Assembly (NCBI GenBank): GCA_019314085.1
Contig: JAFCZZ010000004.1
Span: 1 to 44,720 of the forward strand
Origin: Deltaproteobacteria bacterium
GTDB lineage: Bacteria > Desulfobacterota > Syntrophia > Syntrophales > UBA2210
Length of the DNA: 44,720 nucleotides
Direction: 5' to 3'
The notes below the pieces were generated by a model. The model was not told the origin of the DNA, made no database searches, and saw only the letters and a list, made by a program, of their open reading frames with translations. The position numbers were made by a program, and so were the translations under genes. Shown one piece after another: positions 32,543 through 39,825 of this stretch; the first letter of the stretch is position 1; every line of letters begins with the position of its first letter.

Positions 32543-32890
32543 ATGGAATTCTTAGAGAAAATCAAGAAAGGTGACAAGGTCGTCTATAACTACAACGGGC
32601 CCTCAATCTGCAAGGTTTTGCGCACTACGAAAACTCTCGTATGCATAGAACTTAAGAATCACATGGGGAGCAAATATGAAAGCCGCTTTCGAAAGAGTGA
32701 CGGGGAGGGGCTGGACTCCCGCCACGCCTACTTAACAGAGGCCACCGACGACCGCAAAAAGGAAATCTCCAGAGCAGGCCAAAGGGGGGAGCTAATCCGG
32801 CGCATACGAAAAGTGCGGCTTGAGGCGATATCCGTTGAAGCCCTTGAAGCCGTGGCCGATATTTTAGAAGCCGCGCCCTTTACATGTTAG
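32543..32890 (+). CDS. GD-motif hypothetical protein 3
   Basis: A 115-residue protein. I chose ATG 32543 after AAAGGAAAAAG. FLEKIKKGDKVVYNYNGPSI is a divergent copy of the start of the genes at 30902 and 31272, and the C-terminal helix VEALEAVADILEAA matches theirs in position. It may be a small beta-barrel adaptor; function unknown. Confidence 0.7.
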   Translation: MEFLEKIKKGDKVVYNYNGPSICKVLRTTKTLVCIELKNHMGSKYESRFRKSDGEGLDSRHAYLTEATDDRKKEISRAGQRGELIRRIRKVRLEAISVEALEAVADILEAAPFTC

Positions 32891-32933
32891 CTTCGGAATT
32901 TATCAGCTCTGATGAGCGTCTAAAGGAAAAATA

Positions 32934-33938
32934 ATGCAAATTCACGTTGAAAACTTAGTGTCAGCCCTTAAATATTTTGAAAGCGTTGGGGCCTATGAGG
33001 CCTTTCTTTCTCCTGATTTAACAGGGGAGGTAGGACTTTTGGCAGAATTCCCTACGGGCAGGGCCCGCGTGGCCGTTGGTTTTGGTGCCTGTGCTGCTCT
33101 TATCTTGCCAGACCTACCCAAGGCCCTGCAAAGCATAGAAGGGGCTGCGTCCATAGTAGAGGCCACTACAGAGGCTGGATTTTTGGAGTTGGACGGGGCC
33201 GGAGTACTCAGCCGACACACCGAAAAAATCCCGCCTTATGATATGCTTCTGGAAGGCCCTCAGTGCCTCTTAAAGGATTTTACAGCCCGTATTGCCCCCG
33301 TAGCCTACACGATGGGTGCAGAGGCAGTAAACAAGCAAGTAAACGGGGTCCTGGTCGAGACTCAAGACCCGTGGTTACAATACGTCGCCACCAACCGCCG
33401 CAGACTGGCCCGGATTAACTACCCAGACCCCCCGCCCGCCGTGCCCTCTTTCATGATTCAGCGGGATTTTGTTGAGGGACTCAAGCTTTTTGACTGTGGG
33501 GCAGCTGCGGCCGTTACCCTGGACAATGGCCGGGTGCGGGTTGAGGCCGGAGACTTTGTAGGCGTGGCGGATGCTCTACCCAAATTCCCCGACTATAGGC
33601 AAGCCATACCGGCGGAAAGCGGGAGCTTCGGCGTCCTGAACAAAGAGCAGACCCTTAAGTTTTTGGATAATATCAAAGAAGTTAACACGGGCTGCACTTT
33701 CGTGGTCACGTCTCTTGAGCTTTTGATTCAGAGCCAAGAGGCCGGGGAGGTGTCTGTACCTATGCATGGGCCGGATAAATCCTTCACCTTCCGCTTGAGC
33801 CCTAAGCAATTTTTCGAAGCTGTGGCCAATGCCCCCGGGGAGCAAGCCTCCCTTTATTTTGATTTTTTGCAGCACGAGCAACCCCTTTTAATCCTATCGG
33901 GAAACTACGAAGCCGTGGTTATGCCCTACCGGAGCTAA
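32934..33938 (+). CDS. DnaN-like sliding clamp
   Basis: A 334-residue protein that resembles the bacterial beta clamp in three places: NGVLVETQDPWLQYVATNRR, then RLARINYP (compare the family pattern GVLxE...VATDGHRLA); FPDYRQAIPAES (compare FPDYRRVIP); and the C-terminus NYEAVVMPYRS (compare MPMR). It is slightly shorter than host DnaN (about 370). It would encircle DNA and hold the phage polymerase or the resolvase. No clamp loader gene is seen, so the host loader would be needed. Confidence 0.78.
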   Translation: MQIHVENLVSALKYFESVGAYEAFLSPDLTGEVGLLAEFPTGRARVAVGFGACAALILPDLPKALQSIEGAASIVEATTEAGFLELDGAGVLSRHTEKIPPYDMLLEGPQCLLKDFTARIAPVAYTMGAEAVNKQVNGVLVETQDPWLQYVATNRRRLARINYPDPPPAVPSFMIQRDFVEGLKLFDCGAAAAVTLDNGRVRVEAGDFVGVADALPKFPDYRQAIPAESGSFGVLNKEQTLKFLDNIKEVNTGCTFVVTSLELLIQSQEAGEVSVPMHGPDKSFTFRLSPKQFFEAVANAPGEQASLYFDFLQHEQPLLILSGNYEAVVMPYRS

Positions 33939-33942
33939 TAAA

Positions 33943-34182
33943 ATGCAACTCGAAACCCTGGCCATACTTAATGACCTCAAAGAAACCAACAAAGCCGCCG
34001 TAAACGTCCAGCGACTTGCTGAGAACATGCGCAAGCAAGGCCTGAAAGCTCGTAGCGTCTACCTCCGGGGTATGCTTATAGGGGCCTCCGCCGGACTTTT
34101 TGGCTTGGCTAATGCTCTTTTTGATGTGGCCGAAAAGCTCAAGGCTGAAATAAAAGAGACCGAAAGTACTTCTAAGGGCTGA
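33943..34182 (+). CDS. Small helical protein
   Basis: A 79-residue protein with a central mildly hydrophobic helix (MLIGASAGLFGLANALFDVA) between charged helices. It may touch the membrane or form a bundle. Unknown function. Its 3' end holds the palindrome of promoter unit E. Confidence 0.7.
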   Translation: MQLETLAILNDLKETNKAAVNVQRLAENMRKQGLKARSVYLRGMLIGASAGLFGLANALFDVAEKLKAEIKETESTSKG

Positions 34183-34217
34183 TTAGGGGTTGTGTATAAA
34201 TATACAGGGTGTATAAC
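34162..34217 (+). promoter_or_regulatory. Bipartite promoter unit E
   Basis: The imperfect palindrome GAAAGTACTTCT (34162-34173), 16 bases, then TTGTGT (34190-34195), GTATA-AA-TATAC and TATAAC (34212-34217), spacer 16. Bases 34181-34221 are identical to 30481-30521 of unit C. It drives the gene at 34247. Confidence 0.75.
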
Positions 34218-34246
34218 TAGAGAATGCCAACCTGGAGACGACAAAC

Positions 34247-34528
34247 ATGACAGACCCAAAAGAGCCCGACACAGAGGCCCTGAAGATTACCTTCGACGCG
34301 GCAGAGGTTACGGAGTGCATCCAGAGCACGAAGGCCCAACGACTACAAGAGGGCCTTTCAGAGCTTAAACCGTCCGAAGCACTTGCGACCTTCAAACATA
34401 TGCTGGATACCTGTGCGCCCGGGGCCCTGCTGATAACCGAAACCGGGCTAGAAATCACCCTCGAAGACCATTCAATCCTTGGGCACTATTTGTGCGGGGC
34501 GAGAATGGGGGAGTATTACGTAAAATGA
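34247..34528 (+). CDS. Small acidic hypothetical protein
   Basis: A 93-residue acidic protein with LKITFDAAEVTECIQ and FKHMLDTCAPGALLITETGL. It is the first gene behind promoter unit E, with a GGAGACG ribosome site. No family recognised. Its acidity and early promoter would suit an inhibitor of a host DNA-binding protein, but this is only a guess. Confidence 0.7.
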   Translation: MTDPKEPDTEALKITFDAAEVTECIQSTKAQRLQEGLSELKPSEALATFKHMLDTCAPGALLITETGLEITLEDHSILGHYLCGARMGEYYVK

Positions 34529-34544
34529 CAACGGACAACGAAAA

Positions 34545-34730
34545 ATGAAGCTTTGCCCCTTTTGTGGTGGAGAGGACACTCTAATGGTACAGCGTTGGGT
34601 GCCTAACAGTCGGGAGATACACAAGGTTGTTTGCTCAGGACAGCTGGAAGGTTGTGGGGCTACCCTAAACTCCAGAGTCCCGACTAGAGCTAAGGCTATT
34701 TCGGATTGGAATAAAAGGGCTGTAAAATGA
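34545..34730 (+). CDS. Lar-like zinc-finger protein
   Basis: A 61-residue protein with CPFC (C4, C7), a second pair at C30 and C37 and a C-terminal AISDWNKRA, the layout of Lar-type restriction alleviation proteins (CPFCG...C...C...AIxxWN). Lar of the Rac prophage modulates type I restriction. The presence next to an orphan methyltransferase would fit an anti-restriction role, but many Lar-like proteins are untested. Confidence 0.75.
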   Translation: MKLCPFCGGEDTLMVQRWVPNSREIHKVVCSGQLEGCGATLNSRVPTRAKAISDWNKRAVK

Positions 34731-34972
34731 AACTCAAAATCGAAAACTTTGAGCCCCGGGAGCCCACGACACTTGAGGCCTTGCGGGAGCGGTGGGGCGG
34801 GCTCAAGGCCTTACACGTCACCCCTTTTGTGACCCATTGTATGGAGCCTACCGAAATGAATATAGAGGCCGAAATAAAGCAGACCCGAAAGGCCGTCAAG
34901 CTGTATAGGTCGGCTGCGGATTGGGCCTGTGGGTTTATGCCTGTGGCTGTGGTCTCTGAGGTGAAATCATGA
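34727..34972 (+). CDS. Hypothetical protein
   Basis: An 81-residue protein, start NFEPREPTTLEALRERWGG after MKLKIE, C-terminus helical (TRKAVKLYRSAADWACGFM). Both ends overlap neighbours by 4 bases. Function is unknown. Confidence 0.65.
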   Translation: MKLKIENFEPREPTTLEALRERWGGLKALHVTPFVTHCMEPTEMNIEAEIKQTRKAVKLYRSAADWACGFMPVAVVSEVKS

Positions 34973-35565
34973 AACCAGAAGAGAAACACCTTGACCCCGC
35001 AACCCTTCGTTGGGTGGCCGATAACGTACCCGGCGAGCCCTCTTGGATTGCCCTTAGGGGTTTTGCAACTGGCCTTAGAGACTTGGCCGCAGAAATTGCC
35101 ACCGCCCGCAAAACGGACTTGGAGACCGCCGAAGATTTACAAAAGGGTTTTCTCCCGTGCCCCCTCACGGTGTTGGGTGTCCTGCCCGATTGCCCCCTAC
35201 CCGAAGGCTTCAAGGTCGTGGGCATTGTGCATGATGAAGGCTTCAAGGTCGTGGGCATTGTGCATGATGAAGTGCTCCTAGAGGGGCTAAAACCTCTAAC
35301 CAAAAAGGCCCGGCGGGAGCTTAAAGAGAACCTTTTCGGCGGCCCGGGGAATATGCTAGCCGCCGCTCCGGAGGGGGCCAACGTGCCATCACCAACAGTA
35401 AAGAGGCCGTTGATTCAGGGGGAAATAAAAGACTATGCACCCCCTGAAGATTTCAAGGTGGGTGGCGGACCAGAGCCTGAGCCCACAGAAACCCCCTGTG
35501 ATGAATGCGGCGAAGCTGTGCCCATCAAGTATTACCTGTGCCGTACCTGTGGACAAGAACAATGA
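34969..35565 (+). CDS. Hypothetical protein with zinc ribbon and a fresh tandem repeat
   Basis: A 198-residue protein. Residues about 79-100 contain the 11-residue unit EGFKVVGIVHD twice in exact tandem, from a perfect 33-base duplication. The C-terminus has CDEC and CRTC pairs, a zinc ribbon. Similar ribbons occur in replication or transcription adaptors. It is coupled to the nuclease gene by ATGA. Confidence 0.7.
   Translation: MKPEEKHLDPATLRWVADNVPGEPSWIALRGFATGLRDLAAEIATARKTDLETAEDLQKGFLPCPLTVLGVLPDCPLPEGFKVVGIVHDEGFKVVGIVHDEVLLEGLKPLTKKARRELKENLFGGPGNMLAAAPEGANVPSPTVKRPLIQGEIKDYAPPEDFKVGGGPEPEPTETPCDECGEAVPIKYYLCRTCGQEQ
35203..35268 (+). repeat. Perfect 33-base tandem duplication
   Basis: The 33-base unit at 35203-35235 (starts GAAGGCTTCAAGG) is repeated exactly at 35236-35268. 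It keeps the frame. Lack of any difference implies a recent event or ongoing slippage. Confidence 0.95.
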
Positions 35566-36947
35566 AAAAGCCCCTTTTGTCCTATTCACAAATCGACACT
35601 TTTTCTATGTGTAAAAGAAAATGGGCCTTTGCCAAAATCGACAGGGTGCCAAAGGTGCAGCACCCCAGCGCCATCCTGGGGGGCGAAGTACACATAATCC
35701 TGGAAGATTATCTAAAACAGGGCAAAGCCCCCGACCGGGAAACGAAACAAGGAAAAATCGCGTTGGCCGGAATTCACCTTCTACCAGCTCCGGGGACTGT
35801 AGAAGTAGAGGGCCGCTTTAAATGGGAGCTGGCAGACCAGCCTTTTGACCTGCAAGGCGTTGTAGATTATTCCCCGGCCCCGATTTTGGTACTTCCCCCG
35901 GATTACCTGAACCCAAAAAGGAGCATTTGGAAACCACACCCCGCCCCGGGGCTTGTCCCGGTGGTGGGGGACCACAAGACCACGGGGGATTGGAAATGGG
36001 CCCCGTCGCCCGAAGAATTATTGACCATGATTCAGCCCACCATCTATGCACAGCGCAAAATGCAGGAGTTGGGCGTCGATAGCTGCTTAGTGGAGTACAT
36101 CTACTATTTAACGAAAGGCACACCCAAATCTAAAGCCGTTAGGGCTCTGTTTACCCTTGCAGACAATAAAAAAATATGGGAAGGTATTTTAGCAAAAGGC
36201 CGCGAAATGGTCTATATATTAGAAACTGAAACGGAAGCAAAAAACATTGAACCAAACCCCCAAACTTGCCCCGCATATGGTGGGTGCCAGCATAGGGGGC
36301 GATGCAAACTCACCAACGGTGAGATAATGAGGTCGTACATGAGCAAGCCCACCCTTCGGGAACAAATGGCAGAAAATGCAAAGGCAGTCGCCGCAGCGGG
36401 GGGCACCCCCGCCGCAGTCGTAGCTGCAATCAACCCCCCCGCCGAAGCCGCACCCCCGGCCAAGCTTTCGGTTATGGATAACATGAAAGCCAAAGCCGCA
36501 GCAAAGGCCGCCACCCCGCCTACGGCTATGAAAATCCCCGATGACCAAGCCCCGGCGCCCGCAGCCCCGGCGCCGGCGCCCGCAGCCCCGAAGATGACCA
36601 CAGCAGCCCTTACCAAGGGAGCGAAACCCAAAAGCGATATGGTGGCCAAGATGGCAGCCCATAAAGCTAAACAGGCAGCCCCGAAGGCTGAGGTTCCACA
36701 AGTCGAAGCAGGGGTAAAAATGCCGGAGCCCCCCGCAACCGGACCCAAGCCGGAGCCCCCACCGCCCCCACCCGCAGTAAAAGCCCCGAAGGACAAGAAA
36801 GCCCCGGCGAAGCCCACCACTGTGGTGAATAATAACCTCGAACCCCCCGCCATCGTGGCCCGGGGTCTCGATGAAACCATGCTCTATCTCGCCAAAGCGG
36901 CCAAAGAGACAGGGCAAAAGATGACATTCACCATCACTTTTGAGTAG
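35562..36947 (+). CDS. Cas4/RecB-like PD-(D/E)XK nuclease with long Ala/Pro tail
   Basis: A 461-residue protein. I chose ATG 35562 (MKKPLLSYSQIDTFSMCKRK), overlapping the upstream stop. The nuclease has H44, D102, D137-x-K139 (VVGDHKTT) and QPTIYA (Q158, Y162), plus four cysteines (C17, C236, C242, C248) placed as in the iron-sulphur Cas4/AddB group. After residue 260 comes an Ala/Pro/Lys-rich linker and a final small domain (LDETMLYLAKAAKETGQKMT). It should process DNA ends in recombination or replication. Confidence 0.82.
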   Translation: MKKPLLSYSQIDTFSMCKRKWAFAKIDRVPKVQHPSAILGGEVHIILEDYLKQGKAPDRETKQGKIALAGIHLLPAPGTVEVEGRFKWELADQPFDLQGVVDYSPAPILVLPPDYLNPKRSIWKPHPAPGLVPVVGDHKTTGDWKWAPSPEELLTMIQPTIYAQRKMQELGVDSCLVEYIYYLTKGTPKSKAVRALFTLADNKKIWEGILAKGREMVYILETETEAKNIEPNPQTCPAYGGCQHRGRCKLTNGEIMRSYMSKPTLREQMAENAKAVAAAGGTPAAVVAAINPPAEAAPPAKLSVMDNMKAKAAAKAATPPTAMKIPDDQAPAPAAPAPAPAAPKMTTAALTKGAKPKSDMVAKMAAHKAKQAAPKAEVPQVEAGVKMPEPPATGPKPEPPPPPPAVKAPKDKKAPAKPTTVVNNNLEPPAIVARGLDETMLYLAKAAKETGQKMTFTITFE

Positions 36948-36958
36948 CTAGACGCAAC

Positions 36959-36997
36959 GAGGCCCCCGGGGCAAAGGAACAAATCCCCGGGGGCCTC
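36959..36997 (+). terminator. Long perfect hairpin after the nuclease gene
   Basis: GAGGCCCCCGGGG (36959-36971) pairs with CCCCGGGGGCCTC (36985-36997) across a 13-base loop, a 13-bp stem without mismatch. TAGCC follows rather than a T-run, so it may be a poor terminator or an RNA end-protecting structure. Confidence 0.6.
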
Positions 36998-37046
36998 TAG
37001 CCTCACCATGAGCTAGCACCCTATAGAAGTACAAAGGAAAAAGCAA

Positions 37047-37256
37047 ATGTTAATAGTTGACCCTAACGGACTCCCCGCCGTATCAGTCAAAGACGAAATC
37101 GAACTAGAAAAGATGATTTCCAATGTCTTTACTATTCTAACTGTGCAAATGAACGCCGCCATGCAGCGCCAAAAGGGCGGGGCTTTGCAGCTTGATACCA
37201 CCCCCATTAAAGACCAGATTAAGCAGATTTATTTTTTAGGGCGCCTGCATCAGTGA
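37047..37256 (+). CDS. Hypothetical protein
   Basis: A 69-residue protein (ends KDQIKQIYFLGRLHQ) after an AAGGAAAAAG ribosome site. Helical, unknown. Overlaps the next small gene by 4 bases (GTGA). Confidence 0.65.
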   Translation: MLIVDPNGLPAVSVKDEIELEKMISNVFTILTVQMNAAMQRQKGGALQLDTTPIKDQIKQIYFLGRLHQ

Positions 37257-37420
37257 AAAATCTCCTTATATTGGCCTCTTTTTCGTGCCTCATCATGGTG
37301 CGGTTCGCCACCTTAGACCCAGTAATAGAGGATGCACTGTGGGCTGGGTATATCTGTGCCACTCTAGGCTTTTTAGCCTATGAGCTTATGCCGGAAGCCG
37401 ATAAAAATGAACCTTCTTGA
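37253..37420 (+). CDS. Small two-segment membrane protein
   Basis: A 55-residue frame read directly: it starts at GTG 37253 (KNLLILASFSCLIMV after the start) and has a second hydrophobic stretch (ALWAGYICATLGFLAYEL). Two membrane helices are likely. It fits between its neighbours with GTGA and 14-base overlaps. It could be a superinfection or holin-like factor; not determined. Confidence 0.55.
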   Translation: MKNLLILASFSCLIMVRFATLDPVIEDALWAGYICATLGFLAYELMPEADKNEPS

Positions 37421-39215
37421 CTCTATGCTAGCCAAAAACGGCCAGACCCGGGCGGACTTTGCCAAAAACTCAAACCTCGGCAAGGTATTCCGCAAGCGGG
37501 GGGTTTCCAGAACTGCCGAAACCGACCGGATAGCCCGCTTGCCCTCCCGCCGGTGGCAAGACGACCAGCAAGCCCTTACGGCGTTGGGGCTAGCTTTACG
37601 GCACACCTTTGGTAAGGCGGGCTGTGATATGACCTTAAGGCCGCCACAGGTCGCAGCACTTGAGGAGCTGCACGACCTCGAAGGCCTGATGGCGCCCATT
37701 AGGGTGGGCGGGGGCAAAACACTTATTTCTTTTTTGGGAGCCTCTATACTGCAATGCAAGCGCCCTCTGCTTTTGGTGCCCGCAAAGCTGCGGGACAAGA
37801 CCCACAGGGAGTATAAAGAGCTTTCCAAGCAATGGCTCTTGCGCCCTGTCAAGGTGCTATCGTATGAAATGCTGGGCCGGGAGCGGGGAGAAGCCATCCT
37901 AAGAGAGTACGCCCCCGATTTAATCATAGCCGACGAAGCCCACCGCTTGAAAAACCGCAAGGCCGCAGTTACCCGAAGGGTCTCCCGCTGGTTCAAAGAG
38001 CACCCTGAGACCCACTTTATGGGCATGTCTGGCTCTTTTATGGTGAGGGGCATTAAAGACTATGCCCACCTTGTAGCATGGGCCATGCCGGAGGGCCTAC
38101 GCCCCATCCCGCAAACATGGGGGGAATTAAACGATTGGGCCGAAGCGATAGACCCAAACATCAAACCTGAGGCGAGGTTGCAGCCGGGGGTATTGCTGCA
38201 ATATGCTTCGGATTCAGAGCTTGAAAAGTTGGCTAAAGGTGAAATTGACTCTTTGACCGTGGCCCGGGGGGCATACCGCCGCCGCTTCACCTCTACCCCC
38301 GGCGTGGTGGCTACTGAGGAAGGTTTTGAGGGGGCCAGCCTGCAAGTCTATAGCATCGACCCCGGAATGGATGAAAAGCCTCTAGCGGTGCTAAAAGGAG
38401 TGCGAGACTTGTGGGAAATGCCCGATGGTTGGGCATTTATGGAAGCTGCGGAAATGTGGAGGCACGCCCGGGAATTGGCCTGTGGTTTCTGGTACAAATG
38501 GGACCCCCGCCCGCCGCCGGATTGGATGCTGGCCCGCAAAGAATGGGCAGCTTTTGCCCGGGATGCACTGTCCAACAACCGCCGGGGCCTAGACTCAGAA
38601 ATGCAGGTAGCTCGGGCCTGTGCCCGGGGGGAGCTTTCCGGGGTTGAATATCAGGCTTGGAAGAGTATAAGAGATAGCTTCAAGCCTAATTCCGTACCCG
38701 TTTGGGAGGCTGAATCCGTTGTAAATGCCGCAGCTGATTGGCTCAATTCCGGGGACTCCCCGGGGATTTGTTGGGTAGAACATACCGCCTTTGGTGTGAA
38801 GCTGGCAGAAAAGACAGGGCTTCCATATTTTAGGCAAGGGGGGCAAGCCAACGGCGTGGCTATAGAGGATGCCACGGGCCCCATTATCGCTAGTATAGCG
38901 AGCAATTCCGAAGGCCGGAACCTGCAAGGGTGGGCCCGTAATCTGTTAACATCCCCGATGGCGGGGGGCTCAGCCTATGAGCAGCTCTTAGGACGTACCC
39001 ACCGTGATGGGCAAGAGGCTGACGCCGTAACCTTCGGGCTTAACCTCGCAGTGATAGAGCAATGGGCCGGGGTACAAAAGGCTCTGCAAGAGTCCGTGGC
39101 GATAGAGCACACTACAGGACAGGCTCAAAAGCTGCTTTATGCGGACCTTGATATTTTGACCAAAGCTGAGGTAGAGGCTTTGATAGATAGAAAAGATGCA
39201 CGCTGGCTAAAATAA
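37407..39215 (+). CDS. SNF2-like DNA helicase/ATPase
   Basis: A 602-residue superfamily 2 enzyme. I chose ATG 37407 (MNLLDSMLAKNG). Motif I is RVGGGKTL (about residue 100), motif II DEAH (LIIADEAHRLKNRK, about 177), motif III GMSGSF, and motif VI QLLGRTHRDGQ near residue 535. It should remodel or translocate on DNA in replication or recombination. Compared with phage SNF2 proteins the middle of the protein, residues 270-440, has an unusual Trp-rich helical insert. Confidence 0.88.
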   Translation: MNLLDSMLAKNGQTRADFAKNSNLGKVFRKRGVSRTAETDRIARLPSRRWQDDQQALTALGLALRHTFGKAGCDMTLRPPQVAALEELHDLEGLMAPIRVGGGKTLISFLGASILQCKRPLLLVPAKLRDKTHREYKELSKQWLLRPVKVLSYEMLGRERGEAILREYAPDLIIADEAHRLKNRKAAVTRRVSRWFKEHPETHFMGMSGSFMVRGIKDYAHLVAWAMPEGLRPIPQTWGELNDWAEAIDPNIKPEARLQPGVLLQYASDSELEKLAKGEIDSLTVARGAYRRRFTSTPGVVATEEGFEGASLQVYSIDPGMDEKPLAVLKGVRDLWEMPDGWAFMEAAEMWRHARELACGFWYKWDPRPPPDWMLARKEWAAFARDALSNNRRGLDSEMQVARACARGELSGVEYQAWKSIRDSFKPNSVPVWEAESVVNAAADWLNSGDSPGICWVEHTAFGVKLAEKTGLPYFRQGGQANGVAIEDATGPIIASIASNSEGRNLQGWARNLLTSPMAGGSAYEQLLGRTHRDGQEADAVTFGLNLAVIEQWAGVQKALQESVAIEHTTGQAQKLLYADLDILTKAEVEALIDRKDARWLK

Positions 39216-39220
39216 GATTC

Positions 39221-39268
39221 CCCCAATTAAGGGGTAAAGAGCCCGAAAGGGCATAAGAGCCGAAAGGC
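39221..39268 (+). promoter_or_regulatory. Three short hairpins in the leader of the ssDNA-binding gene
   Basis: CCCC-AATTAA-GGGG (39221-39234), GCCC-GAAA-GGGC (39241-39252) and GCC-GAAA-GGC (39259-39268) follow each other in the 67-base gap before the ATG at 39283. Two have GNRA loops closed by C-G. They may control translation or mRNA stability. Confidence 0.55.
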
Positions 39269-39282
39269 AAGAGAGAAAGGTA

Positions 39283-39762
39283 ATGAGTTTATTTAATGGT
39301 ATGGGAAGTGCAAGCGCTACAGGTTCAGGCGTCTATTTTAACTCTAATCACAACTACCTTTGCAAGGTGCTGTGCCTCAAAATCATCCAGAGCCGCAGTA
39401 ACGATAATATGTTCGTGGCAGAAATGGAAGTTATCGAGAGTGATGACCCCGAAAGGGGCCCAGGGTCTTGCCCTGCATGGGTTGTAAATTTCAAGCACGA
39501 TAGTGCCTTGGGCAATATCAAGGGCCTTTTGGGGGCTCTGAATGGTGTTAACCCCAACGAAGTTGAGGCCCTCAATGCCCTTTTTTCTGAAGTAAATGAA
39601 AAGGGGGAAACGGTGGATATTTCGGTTGACATTTCAGAGTACGCGGTATCAGAGGCCAATCCCTTGGCAGGTAACACAGTGCGCTTGCGCACCGAAGGCA
39701 TAAAAACCCGGGCCGGTGGGGATTTCACCAAACACCTCTGGCGACCCACCGACGAGGCATAA
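39283..39762 (+). CDS. Putative ssDNA-binding protein (OB-fold-like)
   Basis: A 159-residue protein. The layout (SGVYFNSNHNYLCKVLCLKI, then FVAEMEVIESDDPERGPGSC, LGNIKGLLGALNGV and NPLAGNTVRLRTEG) is like a group of phage proteins found beside polymerase genes and thought to bind ssDNA. The C-terminus is acidic only in DEA. A GAAAGG ribosome site precedes the ATG. Confidence 0.65.
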   Translation: MSLFNGMGSASATGSGVYFNSNHNYLCKVLCLKIIQSRSNDNMFVAEMEVIESDDPERGPGSCPAWVVNFKHDSALGNIKGLLGALNGVNPNEVEALNALFSEVNEKGETVDISVDISEYAVSEANPLAGNTVRLRTEGIKTRAGGDFTKHLWRPTDEA

Positions 39763-39783
39763 GACAGCCCACCCCGTAAGCAG

Positions 39784-39809
39784 AAAAGGGGGCCCACGTG
39801 CCCCCTTTT
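39784..39809 (+). terminator. Intrinsic terminator before the polymerase gene
   Basis: AAAAGGGGGC, loop CCACGT, GCCCCCTTTT: a 10-bp perfect stem whose T side serves as the U tract. It lies 22 bases after the stop at 39762 and just before the polymerase ribosome site, so read-through must feed the polymerase gene. Confidence 0.7.
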
Positions 39810-39825
39810 CTATGGAGCCTACACC

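Noticed and set aside
36212..36917. Two long minus-strand frames opposite the nuclease tail
   Set aside because: They mirror the Ala/Pro-rich linker of the nuclease; glycine and alanine rich products with no start signal.
37373..38053. A 226-codon minus-strand frame
   Set aside because: It is antisense to the SNF2-like helicase, whose motifs I and II are plain in this stretch.
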